From Nipponacmea schrenckii (lineage: Eukaryota > Mollusca > Gastropoda > Lottiidae), in contig CM060199.1 of assembly GCA_030562195.1 (NCBI GenBank), positions 18,744,338 through 18,808,337 of the forward strand: DNA of 64,000 bases, in the 5' to 3' direction. How positions within the stretch are numbered: the first letter of the stretch is position 1; the number at the start of each line of letters is the position of its first letter. Both the position numbers and the translations under genes were made by a program. Shown piece by piece: positions 51,156 to 64,000 of the stretch. The notes under the pieces were generated by a model, which was given only the letters and a program-made list of their open reading frames with translations, made no database searches and was not told where the DNA came from.

Positions 51156-54100
51156 TGTCGCAAGTTCAAACACAGTCATGATAATTGCTTCAAATACCAA
51201 AAAAGTCATCATCGAATTCATCACGCTTAATAACACATTATACAACTTTCATAAATCACACATTAAGTTTCATCATCAATCATCGATTGGAAAACAGAAG
51301 GTACAGGCTCTAAAGACCACCCCCATGTATAAGCTGCTTTTAAAATAGATCATGAATATTTAACATGGTTTATTGATAACAGTTGAATATTTACTATAAA
51401 TTTTTATAAGAGTGCCATATGTTTCTATAGTTTATTATTGACTGATATAATGGACTATATTTATTGATTCTGTTTATCAACTCTTTAGGAGATATTTTCT
51501 ACAATCTTGCAATATTCGCCTAACTTTGGTCATATTTTTTGAAACCACTAACGATCTTAAATCATTAGTTGTCTTTTGATATCTCTGATTGGAAAACAGG
51601 TTAAAAAAACTACGTTCTTCGAAATTACACGTCTGTCATGTCACTAGAACCTGACTGTATAATTTTAGGCTCAATGTCTATGTCTCCTGATATTCCAGAA
51701 AAAGAAAAACAGACGACGACGATGTCATTGTCACAAATACTTTATAATTTGAATGGTATTTTCGATGGTGGCTTTAAAATTTGAGAAGATTTTGCTCAAA
51801 TATAAATACGAAACATAAGTCGTGGCATGAGAAATCACAAAATATGGGCTAGTCTATAATACCAGAAACATCTTTTAAATACATTTTATGAATACTGATC
51901 ATGCTCTATGTCCCTGTGGAGTGTATTTTTTAGACAAAGTGATTTCAGTGTGACATTGCATGGAATTATTGTGAAATTATGTAGGGCAATATTATCTTTT
52001 ATTGGTCTATAGAGAATTCAGTCACAGACTAACTTATTTTTTATACATGTGATACATATGGTTTATGTCTTTATTGCTTGTTTCAAATATATTTGCTAAG
52101 ACTGTTGAGTACTCGTAAAATAAAGGCGATGAATGGATGTCAAGTTCTCGATCAATAGTATAATACTATAGTGAGAATGATAGCTTTGTGGATCAAGGGT
52201 CAAGTTTCCTAGTACCCTTCAATTAGAAATATGTAGCTGAATAATGATGTAGACTAAGTTTGCATAACACAAAAATAAAACCTGTCTATAGGTAAGGTAC
52301 ATTTATATCGCATTTGGACCACTTGAGGTGGATATACCCTGCAAATAATATTAAATGAAAATCAAGTACCGAAATACTCAGAATTCAGTGATAAGATCAT
52401 ACAAACCATAAAATTGAATTATATCACATATGATATCGTAAACATTATCATGATTGTTTTTATATATATAGGTTAAAATATGTAAGGCCCTTAAAGGTGT
52501 ATATATTCTGGGATATTTTGCACTTCGAATGTTTTGAGAAGTGTGTCACGAATGTATCTGAAATATTTACCTAGAAATAATCCAACTGCCAAGTTTGTTT
52601 GTTATATTAATGTCCTGATATATATTCTCAAATTACTAAATGCCAACGATGAAACGCATAATTGTAGAGAAATATGTCTACTTATTCTGAAGATTCAACT
52701 AATATGATATTAAGCCATTATAAAGCCAAAACAAGATCGAAGAATAGAAAATAGCTCTTGCCCCCTCTTAAAGATAAAATAGATGTCCACATTGGTAAAT
52801 ACCCATTGCCGTTTTACTTAACCCAGAAGTGTCCAAGTGAACTCTTAGTTTATAATTAGAACATAAATAATATATTATTGTCAGTTCAAGTATAAATAAA
52901 TATTGTCCTTAATGTTACTATTAATTACAAATATCTTATATTGAAGTTGTTTTGATAATACGACTAATTCTTACTTTTCATAAGTGAACGTATTGCCTTA
53001 AACCTATTCACCCCCTCCCACTTCTTACAATAAAGTTTCAATTTAATATGTGAAACACGTATCTTGGGATCGGTCTTGGGTCGACGACCAAGGGTCACTA
53101 TTTGTCCTAGTGTAATTATGTACAGATTTCACGTTTGTCAACTTCTATCTTATTAAATACAATTGTTAGTATCACAAAGGTGTCGTTTATTCATTATGCT
53201 GTCGTAATTAATTAAATTTAAAGAAATTGTTCAAACGTAAGGTCCTTTGCAAGACAGAGTTTATTAGTCTGAATATTTTTCTTTCCAACAGATAGGGCTT
53301 TCAGAATAGATGTTTGCATGTCAGAATCGTCTACATATTCCATGTGCACATCGCCATTGACGTAATGAAATCATTGATCTCTACATGGGAGGCGTATCAG
53401 CCAAAACTTCTATCGATAGGCTTACACATTTTTTGTGCTGAATGATCAGTTTCTATCAGTTGTACAAAGAAATAATTACCCACAGGAATAAATATGTCTA
53501 AGATTGATAGCAAACGTTAAGAACCTTGTCAATGATTGCTAAAATGTTGTATTGCATAAGATAATCTGTTTAGAGATAACTGATTTGTAGACATTTCCCT
53601 TAAGTAAGGAAAGAAAATTGAGCGCATAAACTCAACAATGCCTTATGCCATTTTTATTTAATACAAATAGAAGGGTATACGTACATCGTGTCTAAACTGC
53701 CTCCCGTTTGTTATATTTCTCGTGGTAATATATGCTAGGGAAATATTACGTATTCATCAGATATTGTTCTATCAAAATTGATCTTAAAATCTTTCTAGAA
53801 AATTTCAGTTAATCAAATTAAATCGCTCATTATAGACGCATTGTTCTTATTTCCACGCCTTCAAAACGAAGTATTAGATAGTAAATAAAACCCATATTCG
53901 GGATACGATGGTGCACGTGCATCATAGCCTACATCTGTATATTTGATTTCGAATCTAATGCAATGCTCAGTGGATTACTATAAATAATGTCATTATTCGG
54001 GTCAAATCTTTTAATTCAAAATATTTTTACTGTAATAGGTATATGATTGCCATATTTCTAGATATCATTGTTTTTTTTTTTCAATTCTTCGACCTCTTCG

Positions 54101-57100
54101 TGATGTATTTCTTCTCAAGAAGGCTAATTTACATTGGACTGTTTATACAAAGCTTGTTTATTAGTAACAAGTTCTCTAATATAATGAAACAAATTTATTC
54201 TGTGTGTTGATATCGCGAAATTAACGGTGATTGAAGCTTTGATATTTTCCTAATATTTTAATCGCAAACATATTTGCTTGACGTTGTTTCAAGGCATAAG
54301 TTTATTTGTATAACAAATCATGCCTTAGTCGTACACAGAAAGACGTTTGAGCAATCAAACCCAAGTGTGTTCAGTATAATCCGCATTTAAGTTATTATTT
54401 CTTGAGACTTTCCTGTATGGAAAAAATATGTAGAAATTTATAGAAAGTAAAATTCACATCATGTTTGAGGTATATTTGAATGATTTTCGATCATAATCTG
54501 TCGCTTTAAGAAAGGTTGTACGTGAAATAAGTCATGACGTATGTAACCTCCGTAGTTTAATGTTGATTTTGAAGATACAATAATTAAATATAGTCGTCTT
54601 AGTATTTACTAATTGATGCAGCTAAGTCTGTGCTTCTTTGGCGTTACGGGGTTTAAGAAAGGAAAGACGTCATAACGTTCGTAATGTCTGAATGTTACCT
54701 TCGTATTGTAAAGTTGATTTTATAAACGCATTCAAGTGATATAGTCGTCTAAATATTTGCTAGTTGATAGAGCTAAGTCTATGCTTCCTTTCAGTTTGGA
54801 TAAGGAAATGTTGTACGTGGAATAGGATAACTAGTGCGTAATCTCTGTATTTTAATGTTGATTTTAAAAACTCATAAAGGAATGTAGTTGTTTAAATATT
54901 TGCTTTACCAGATAGATCTGGAGTATTCGGTACCGTCTGATATTTACAAAACTCAAAACAAATGCAGATATCCGAGTTTTGTCAGCAAATATTTTGACGA
55001 CTATATATCTTCAATAAATGTACTCTAAATTTCCCACAACAATGGACAGTTTTCTCATGACTGAGTTTTATATCGTCATGAAAATCAAATAAATGAATAG
55101 AATATCATGCATGATTTGTCATCCATTCAATATATTTGTGAAAGCATTATTAGGTTTTATGCGAATACTTTGTATAAGGCAATATTTTTGACCACTGACG
55201 AAATAATCCTTTTATTAACGTTATAATAACATTGAATTAAAAAGGGAATACTAATACCGTATCGCTATTGAAATAACTTCTAGTATGAATAGTGACTGTA
55301 TTTAGTTAACAGTTGGTGTTATGCATGTTGGAATACATTTGATGTATTTACAGGTTTGAATAAATCAAGGTAGGCTTTGAATTAATGGGACCATCTGTAT
55401 TTAAGTGCGATTGGACCAGTATCAAATAGGTATAGGCCTATTGGGAAAGGTCCTACATGGTTTTCCATTTCAAGCTAGAGGAGTACAAATTAAACAGCAT
55501 AAAGATTGTTCTGTCCAGTTTCCATGTTTTAAGTACAGAAACTTGACATAGATTATGTACTCTTACAATTTGATAGTAAATATAAAATGCAGATAACGAC
55601 ATCAAGTTGTTTCACATCTATGTTACAATTAAAACTAATTAGCAGCTTTGAGAGTTATCTCCACTTAGGTATTTACTATGATCTTCAGTTCAGAAGATAA
55701 GATTACTGGCATGAAACACTGACGCCTGCTGAAGTTCAACGTTGTTGATTTTAAACGAAATTTTAGACGTGTAGCAAGCAGCTGAAATGATTGACACGTT
55801 ATATTTTGTTTAATTGTTTGCGAATTAAAAAGAACATCTAAATTCCAAACTCTGCTACTGACCCCAAAATACAACCAACTTTCGGCAAATTTCGGGATCT
55901 GCAATTTTTCAGTGCAAAAATCGAGTGATTGTTCATCTCCCCCTTCTGCCACACCAACGTCAGCAGAAGTCGTAAAAAATTAATTACTGTTGGACTCAAT
56001 CCGAACTCTTATCCATTAATCTATGATCTAACGTACTATATAGCGGAATATGTCAGCATGAATGTTAATATTTTGTTTCAGTGTGTAAACTTCAATAGGC
56101 CTAATAAGAAACTTCATGGCCACTGTTGACATTTTTTTGGCATTTGATCTGGGTCTTTATTATGTGTAATTAGTGTTTCAGAATGACTAAAACTACAGAA
56201 AAATTGCACAATTCCTTGAATATACTAATACCTAAAACAAGAAATTCTTTTCTAAATAGAGGAGTCTTATGAATTGACGATTTGTTTATTTTAACTTTCA
56301 AACCTTCAAATTTTCGATACATTGCAGTGGATCTAAAAAATTTCGACAGTGACTTGTGAACATTATTTCGAAGTTACAATTGATTAAAGGGAAGTCGAAT
56401 TCGCTCCTTTAATAATATATATTTCAAATTTCCGACTTAGCTTGAAGTCCTGACTGCTGACTTGCTATGAATTATATAGACCTGGTCATAATTATTACAT
56501 AGGATAATGTCTGCTCCCTTTCTTGTAATGACTAAGTAACAATTTCTTGGTGACTGTACTCTCTTCCTAATTGAATTGTCTGCAAATTGATTTGCCAAAT
56601 ACATCATGTAATAGACTATAGGCAACACGCTACCATCCCTCTATTAAAGACCACCATCGATCATAATATTGATGGTAAACTCCAGATGGTGTTTGCGTAC
56701 AGAAGTTTCACACCGACCATAAGCTCACGAAAGCTACAATAGTTGGCTATAATTCTTTTTACAATCAAGAAATCACTAAATATTTTTGTTGAGAATAATC
56801 AATAGAATATTAATTCATGACCACGTTCCATATTGTAGAGTCAAAATGATAAGTTTACATAACTTTTTTGGTAATGTCTTGGTTTTATTGAACTGGCACA
56901 ATATGTACCCGAGCTGTAAACATCTTTACTTTGACGTATTAACTGTATATTTGTAAAAATAGATAGAATTCAAGTTAACCCGATTTTTACTAGTATATTG
57001 GATTATGTGTAAACAATGAATCAAGTGATCGTATGCCATCTAGATATAAAGGAGATTGAGGTGATGAGTTTGGGCCGACTTGCGTCATAAGAGACAAATG

Positions 57101-57200
57101 ATATTAAACAAATAGGCAGTCAGTAAAGCTATCAAAGATATATTCGTTTACTTGTAACATTTACTACAACCCTTTGTCTGACATAGTGTGTAAAGAGTCT
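51156..57200. other. Gene-free intergenic DNA
   Basis: AT-rich, no recognisable coding exon. A 95-codon minus-strand frame at 55665-55952 has no known motif. The only structure noted is the degenerate triplicate at 54515-54915. Confidence 0.4.
54515..54915. repeat. Degenerate ~148 bp triplicate
   Basis: Three successive segments share the order: 'gtacgtg(a/g)aata', 'cgta...tctc(c/t)gta', 'tttaatgttgatttt', 'tatagtcgtct', 'atatttgctagttgata', 'gctaagtct(g/a)tgcttc'. Similarity is clear but modest, implying an old tandem duplication. Confidence 0.7.
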
Positions 57201-57498
57201 TTTAAAGGGATTGTAACGAGAGTTTTCAAGAAAAGAAATTGGATGCGTATCGGGGACACTGAAAGCATCAATTCGCATCATTCTTCTTTTCTTCTAGATG
57301 TCTGTGGTTCCTGATATTCTTCTTAAACTAAGTATTCGATGACAAGCATATTTTGCGATTAGTTATGGATCAGACGTAGTTTTTATCGCGGAATTGCAGG
57401 AAGTCAGATTGAAAATTGGAATGGTGCAAATTGATGCTAACAGTATCCAGGATACACATACAATATTTTTTTAGAAAACATGGTCACAATCACTTTAA
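57201..57498. mobile_element. MITE, family B, copy 4
   Basis: Left end TTTAAAGGGATTGTAACGAG; right end GGTCACAATCACTTTAA, imperfectly complementary. Shares the GGGACACTGAAAGCATCAAT / TGTGGTTCCTG interior with the copies in ANKMY2 introns. Confidence 0.75.
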
Positions 57499-57969
57499 CA
57501 CATCCTGAAATTGAAAACTAGGCTACTGCCTTTATCTATTTCCTGAGTATGGACTTGTCTCTCCAACTCTCCAAAAGATAGAGAACTTCATCCTGATTAC
57601 TCTCTATCTCTCTCCATGTGTTTAGGTGTGGAAACAAGTTCAACCACTGAAAATCTTTGAACTTGTCTGACACCCTTTGACTGACTTGGTTGAATGATCA
57701 CCAGACAGATCTATTTTTATATAGTCAGATGAAGTCCGTCTTTGAAAGTAATAAGATATGTTATTCTTCAACAATATTGCTCGGCAGATTCATATTCTTG
57801 TATATATTGTATATATTAATTGTATATACTTCTCCATCTTGTCATAATTAGCATATTTATCGTTTTTATAAAGCGTTAGTATGTCATTTGCTTGGTTATA
57901 CGTCAAGCTTATGGTGGCTGTGTATTTCGATCGCAAACATCGTTGTGAAAGTCCGATTACCTTACCTAA

Positions 57970-58115
57970 AATAAGACCGAGCTGCAAATAAGTACAAATA
58001 ATCCTATAAAGATTAATAAGGTTTGGAAAAGAACCAGCTGGTAGAAAGGATCCCGTAACTGTAAACCTAAGTTTGTTATCCTTACAAAATCGTATCATTT
58101 TCTTTTTACTTGTCC
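57970..58115 (+). mobile_element. SINE fragment, copy 4
   Basis: Contains CCAGCTGGTAGAAAGGATCC, AACCTAAGTTTGTTATCC and a T/C-rich tail, matching the 3' half of SINE copy 1. 5'-truncated. Confidence 0.65.
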
Positions 58116-58612
58116 AAAGACCATAATTACATTCCAGACAAATTCTATCCCACCACCTTTCACCATCCTTAAATATACCCGATATTTCGATCGATCTTAA
58201 CCACATTTGAATGAATTAAATATATACGTATTAATCTACGATTTATTTCAGAAAGTGTCAAGACCACAGTTATAGAATGACAGTAATGATCGATTGATGC
58301 AGTAGTATATATCGTGGTTGATGGATGAAAAAAATACCTACATAGGCTAGTTTTTCGACAAGAGTTTGTGTATAAGGTTGATGTCTTCGTGTGCCTCTGT
58401 CGTAGAAGAAAATAGTTATTAATAATTGATAATTCAGTACGAATTATCACATAAAATGTCTTTCTCGAGACAAAGTGTATTTACAGTTTTTCAAATATAA
58501 CAGTATATTCTGAGACAGTGTATTTGTTTCCTGTGGTTGATATGTTCTTAGTGAATACCAAACAGTTTCAGGATAAAGACATTGGTGGCATCTCAAAATA
58601 AGACATAACGAA

Positions 58613-59416
58613 ATGAGTTCTGTTACAGCAAGTATGGCAGAGGAATGGTTTGACCAAAATCCAGACGCATTCCAAGAGTATGTTTTAAAGAAGGCCGATT
58701 TATCGTTGATAAACCGCTGGCTCGTGAACCATGGGTTCCATACCTTACAGGAATATATTTCAGGACGTTTAGGTTACAGTTCAAATGAAGGAAGCACACC
58801 TTCCTCACCCATCATTTCAGATTCTGGATTTTTTGATTCCAAACACCACCGATCAAATTCAAAGAAACATTTGAGACAAGATTTTGCTCGCTCCAAAATG
58901 AGAAATATTTTCAGGACGTATGAACCTTCGTCCAGTCCCGAGCTAGGTGTTGATGCCAGGAGAAGCAGCTTAAAGGAAATGAGACAATTTAGATCATTAC
59001 CACCCAACTCGGTGAATATGTTAAGTATGTTAATACAATCCCGGGTGAGGCTACCCCGATACCCAAGTAAAGACATCGACAGTAAAAAAGAACTTCGATA
59101 TACAAACGAAAAGGAATTTTTTTTGGAAATAGTGAAGGATATTTCCAATGATTTGGATTTAAAAAGTTTAAGTACTAAAATTGTAGCTAATATGTGCGTG
59201 CTTGTGGATTCAGATAAGGCATCAATTTTCCTGGTGGAAGGTAGAAACACTCCTAGACCGTCTTTGGTGTCTAAAATATTTGATGTTCACGCCGGAAGTG
59301 ATATGCTGCCATCACTTACTGGAGATGGAAGTATAAGGATGGCATGGGGTAAAGGAATTATTGGACAAGTAGCTGAAACAGGTGAAATAGTTAACCTGGA
59401 CGGCAATGCTTGTAAG
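58613..59416 (+). CDS. PDE11: PDE11-type dual cAMP/cGMP phosphodiesterase, first coding exon (268 codons; partial gene)
   Basis: PDE11 hydrolyses cAMP and cGMP in the cytosol and carries two N-terminal GAF domains before the catalytic domain. This exon encodes the N-terminus and the start of GAF-A. Landmarks: EEWFDQNPDAFQEYVLKK (residues 10-27), resembling the vertebrate PDE11A4 start; FARSK and RTYE (91-104); LPPNSVNMLSMLIQSRVRLP (129-148); FFLEIVKDISNDLDLKSLS (169-187); SIFLVEG; FDVHAG; and WGKGIIGQVAETGEIVNL (245-262). An ARRSSL stretch (115-120) is a candidate PKA/PKG-type site, as vertebrate PDE11A4 has in this region. The exon ends at TGTAAG|gtaaga. GAF-A ends, GAF-B and the HD catalytic domain are not found downstream, so they lie past 64000. 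Start: the first ATG (MSSVTASM) is preceded by an A-rich leader; Met8 is an alternative. Confidence 0.9.
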
Positions 59417-62400
59417 GTAAGACTCATAATTTATTAAATCATTCTCACGTTAAATAAAACCAGAGGCCTTTCTTGTGGGTTCCATTGTTAAATTAGCAGA
59501 CAATGAACCCCATAATCTCCCAGCCTGCTTATAACTGGAATACGATTTTTCTCCAAAGTTTTCACATGACGCTTTTAACTATTTTTGATCAGAAATTCAA
59601 AAAAACTTGTTTACATGGTTGACCAAACGCTTGGTTACTATTGTATGAGGTTTGCTTGTGTATTTTTGGTCCATTTTGGTTTTTCCCCGTAGTGAAAACT
59701 GCTAAAAGTGATATTTGAAGGCCACCAAAATATCATTATTATTATTATTACTCATGTTGTCTATATTATTTTAGTCCTAATTTTGTACTATGTTATTAAT
59801 TCAATCTGCCCTTATCATCAACTTAATACTAAGAAGAGACTATACTATAAAGACCGCCAATTCATTTGCAATCTGTTTCCATGTTAAATCATTAATTTCG
59901 AATCCAAAATCTCGACCAAAAATATGTCAAAAATAGGTATGCAACACCCTCCCAAAAGTAGGGGGAAAGAACATTTAGAGAAATTACATGGACTAAAAAT
60001 ACAATCAAATTGCACAAACGTCCACATCTTTTTAGAAGCAGCGTGGAATCGGAGTGGAGTGGAGTTTTTGCGGCAAATTAAATACATATATAACACATGG
60101 CAAGATAGATATAATATACGGAAAATAAAGATAGATATTATAAACGATTATGGTAATATCATTGAAGTAAAATACAATACAACCCAGAGATGTTTATCAG
60201 AACGTACATCAGCACATACAGGTCCTTTCAATATCCGATTGCTAATGAAGCTATATACGTCCATTCCTTTTACAAGCGATATACTGATTTAATGTAATGT
60301 CGCCATACCTTAAAAAATTCAGTCATTTTGCTAATAATGACGCAGACTGTACAGTGTACATGATATTATAAGTAACGAACAATGAAATGCACATAATGTT
60401 AATATTTAATTGGCATATTATTATCATGTCATTGAGATCTCATTAAGTTATCTTTTGTGACTGTTTGTGGTGAATAATATAGCTTTATCAATTCACCGGG
60501 GACGTACTTGCATTAGCATGCCAGCAATTAATCAATCACGAACCTTTTGTAGAAATGATAGGAATACTAAGTTAGGTTTTAGCTGGATTTCCGAAATATC
60601 GAAAGGAATGGGAAGGGCGGAAAGTACTGTACATTAATCGGGATTACGAAATCGGTCGAAACATGCTCTCACATTAATTGAAAAGGTATAAATATATATG
60701 TAAAAAAATAAAAATATATATAGAGAGATCAAATACCCGGACATCGTATCAAATGAGGGCTCTCGATAAAGTTATAGTACCTCTTATGATGACCAAAAAA
60801 ATTTTAATTTTTAACTTGGCCAAAAAAAGTCTATTCTTAAGTCATTGTATCTGCTAAACCAAACTTTCTCAGTTCAAATTTATAAACTTTTATAAAAGTA
60901 TATCATTAATATCAGTCTTATGTCATTCATATATATTAGATTTCATCAGTCCACTTCCACATCCGATGTGATGAATTACAAAAGAATATGTAGACAACCT
61001 TTTGATACCTTTGATTCTATATACAACGGATTTGACAGTAATTTGCCATATTTACTACCTCTAATGAACACCACTGGGATATGGTATACCCGTAATACAT
61101 TATATATATTTCTAGACTGAACGACTGCTGAACGAGATGCTCTATTGATCTAGTCTGTCTCAATTTACCAATTCCTTTAAATAGCTAAAAAAATGATTTC
61201 TATATGTCTTGAGACATTTCGATAAGTCTATTTCTTTAAGCGTAATGAACTAAACTTTTCAACACCTAACGAAAAATAACCTTGTCAGTTATACTAATTT
61301 TGATAAGATAAAACCATTCGTCTGCAATTATATAAACTTTGATTTGTGTTTGGTTGAAATGAATGGTAGATTGCAAACTAGGTATAGTTGATTTTGTGTT
61401 AGAAAATACGTCTTTTCTTCTGACAATATTCAACCACAGGGGCCTGAAAAATCGTAATTCTTACTTAATGAATGAATCTCCAATTAATTAGCGTGTTTAA
61501 TAAATTGTGAATCAGTAAAAAGTGAAAGAAAATTGAGACACAGACGTCGATGTGAGCGTTTCGAGAATTTACTTAACTAAAAACTATTGCCTTCAACAAA
61601 ATAGTGGCAGCTCGACTACAACCAACTAATTTTCAATTTTACTTTCACCTAATATTATTATACCACCACGAAGGGCTTCTTTTCAACCCCTGGTCCTAAC
61701 TATGACCTTAAAGCGCCAAATTCAACAGTGCAGTGACATTCTGAACCTTCAAGACAGTGTTCTTGTCGATACCATTAAACAACTGAATGGGGCTGTTACT
61801 AGATCAAGCAAATGAGGCAGACGCTAATACTGGATGTGAAGATATAATATGGAAATAAATTATATAAATATTATGATATTCGCTCATTAATGTCTATGGA
61901 AAAGAAGGTTGCTGTATCGAAACCGACCGAAAGATAACGGTAAGATCAAGATATACTTGCCTCATAGAAAGATGGCCCTTAACGGTCCTAAACAGGGTTG
62001 TTCTATAACAGATAACAAACCTTCATTATATAAGTCATTACAAGCTATGCCCCATCGTATAATTAATGTGAGCTGTATGTTAACCTAGCCTTGCTGGAAT
62101 TGTATATGAAAAGAAAACTCTTCAATCCAATAAGGACCATTAGTAAATAATGATGTTGGAATATTGAATAATATTTGATGAAGATTTGATGATCTTGTTT
62201 ATGGATTTTCCTAATTAGATGTATTTATGTTATTCAATACTTATATAAGAAGTTATATCGGAATCACTGCTCCTAGAATAAGGATAATTAGATTTGTTAT
62301 AATAAAAAAAAAACATGACAATATCATTTTTAAATGGAACTGGCGAGTATCCAAAAAAAAAAAAAAAATTGTAAAAATGACTAAATAGAAGGATAGTGAT

Positions 62401-63270
62401 TGGTAGTTTGTTAAAATCTAACCCCTGTTTCTAAAATGAGGTGTACTACATTAGCGATGATGGTGGCAGTGTTTAAATTGGGTTGATCTGTTTTAATTTT
62501 ACGACGATTGTATTTCTGAAAGACCAGTCTATGATGATTAAATTACAAAAGTCACATGACAACGTGACGGGTCAACTTTTCAAAACTGCTTTACTAGAAT
62601 TAAACGACAAATATGAAATTCTAGATACTATTTTACTCTATTTCTATAAGAATCTAACCTATACGAGGCATAAAATAGTTCTCCATTAGCAAGTATTGAT
62701 TTGGATCTAGCATAATCCTTTCTTAATCTTACCTCTTTCTTTGTTTATACATGTCTTTTACTATATTATAGTGCACATAAAAAAAAATACTAGTCGTCAT
62801 TATAACTTTTCAATGCGGTTAATTCTGGATGGACACACGTGGATTTTCAGGTCTCTGTTAATGAAGACCAGTTGACCCTCTGGAAATTTTAATTGGCCCT
62901 TCCAACAACTACTAGTACTGTCTGACTACGTAAAGGACCTGTTAAGAGCGTGACATATTGATAATATGTTCGAAGTAGCTTAATTAATAATGATGATAAA
63001 AGTTATACTTTTAGTTTATCTGTAATAGGATTTATTATATATATAATACCTTCTATGATAATTAGTTGAGAGTATAGAACACGGCAATTTCACTTAAACT
63101 TCCATTTCTACCTGCAGCGTATTTATTAAGCCTTCGTGTAAAAACCACAGTCATTTCAAGTTTTAATAGTTGAAGAGCAAGCAATTTTCTGATAGATGAA
63201 GTTCTTTGGTTTAAGAAGCATTGCCTTTGCCGGTTTTATCCAAATACATGTAGAGTGAAATTCAGTTTTG
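59417..63270 (+). other. Intron 1 of the PDE11-like gene (inferred)
   Basis: No exon matching the rest of GAF-A was found. A 122-codon plus-strand frame at 59924-60292 has no recognisable motif and I do not call it. Mostly AT-rich unique sequence. Confidence 0.5.
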
Positions 63271-63274
63271 ATTT

Positions 63275-63395
63275 TGTTTGGAGTCGCGGTGGCACAATGT
63301 GTTAGACCTTTGCTCTTGGATTCAGTCCCAGTCCCCAGTCCCTCTGTAGTAAATGATACAGATCTTAAAGACTGACAGAAAAAGCGTCTTGTCAT
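63275..63395 (+). mobile_element. Possible SINE head
   Basis: GTCGCGGTGGCACAATGTGT resembles an RNA polymerase III A box, followed by GGATTCAGTCCC, a weak B box. This layout suits the tRNA-derived head of a SINE, but the body seen in the other SINE copies is not clearly present. Confidence 0.35.
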
Positions 63396-64000
63396 TCTTT
63401 TGCTAGATGCATTAATATCCCTCGGCAGTTGGAATTCGCTAACAGAGTAGATTTATGCTGCTGTTCAGGCAACATTTTCCCCATATCAGACTGAATTGCA
63501 TTGCCTGTCTTCATTAGACCATCAGGCAAAGAAGAGTAGGAATCAAAACACAATTCACTTAATTTTTTTTCCTAAAAATTTGATTTTATCGAAGCATTTT
63601 GTTCACCGTTGTATTATTAAATAATTATAACACTTGATTGGTTGATTGAAAAACAGGTGAATACTGTCGTCACTTCCTGTTAATTAATCTTGAACGCAAG
63701 GATGGTTTTGTGTTTTTATTTTGAAAAAGGACCTATGCTAACTACACTATCACGATTATCAACAACATCGTCCTAAAATTCTATTCATATAGTGATTTAA
63801 TAAACGCTTTTTGAGTGATTTGCTGGAACAATGGATAGGCCTACTTTTTTCAACAGTTAAGGAATCCAGACAGATCACCTGGAACATTGAAGACTTGTCT
63901 AGACATCTTCACGTCTCACACATCAATCCGTATTCATGCAAAACCTCAATTTAGACGTATATTCCGGAAACTATCTGGATAAGATAACTATGTGTGGTCT

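Noticed and set aside
55665..55952. 95-codon minus-strand frame starting MAEGGDEQ
   Set aside because: No family recognised, no splice partners seen, and the length is within chance expectation for the many frames screened.
57790..58206. 138-codon minus-strand frame
   Set aside because: Runs through a SINE fragment in antisense; no recognisable protein motif.
58774..59250. 158-codon minus-strand frame
   Set aside because: Antisense shadow of the PDE11 first exon.
59924..60292. 122-codon plus-strand frame in the PDE11 intron
   Set aside because: AT-driven composition, no known motif and no GAF similarity; most likely a chance frame.

Overview
This is an AT-rich animal nuclear window with intron-containing genes, canonical GT-AG splice sites, several tandem-repeat arrays, MITE and SINE families and a LINE. 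Gene content and repeat style fit a lophotrochozoan, probably a mollusc; this is an inference, not a proof. There are no bacterial-type operons, CRISPR arrays or convincing tRNA/rRNA genes.

Layout: 1-12.4 kb is repeat-rich and holds a MITE, an array with a ~175 bp higher-order period (3.3-5.15 kb), a 90/81 bp satellite (5.9-9.0 kb) and a 5'-truncated, broken LINE on the minus strand (9.0-12.4 kb). At 12.9-17.1 kb on the minus strand is a complete seven-coding-exon cathepsin L-like gene (330 aa), followed at 18.8-19.65 kb (minus) by an unrecognised 271-codon ORF. At 25.15-28.8 kb (minus) lies a complete seven-exon fructosamine-3-kinase family gene. It is divergently paired with ANKMY2 (plus, 29.76-43.7 kb), for which ten coding exons were found and one short exon appears to be missing. 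From 43.7 to 58.6 kb there is no recognised gene, but several minisatellites. At 58.6-59.4 kb (plus) is the first coding exon of a PDE11-type dual cyclic-nucleotide phosphodiesterase, whose remaining exons must lie beyond the window.

The genes are ordinary housekeeping or signalling loci (lysosomal protease, deglycation kinase, MYND/ankyrin adaptor, cyclic nucleotide hydrolysis) and do not form a pathway. The most unusual observations are: (i) a cathepsin L with Cys and His intact but the catalytic-Asn block N-S-W-G replaced by E-V-F-G; (ii) a ~67 bp array in an ANKMY2 intron in which nearly every unit is a copy of the downstream 3' splice site plus exon start, giving about 17 decoy acceptors; (iii) a phase break next to that array showing that an ANKMY2 exon is absent; and (iv) a 42 bp minisatellite with higher-order structure that is open on both strands.
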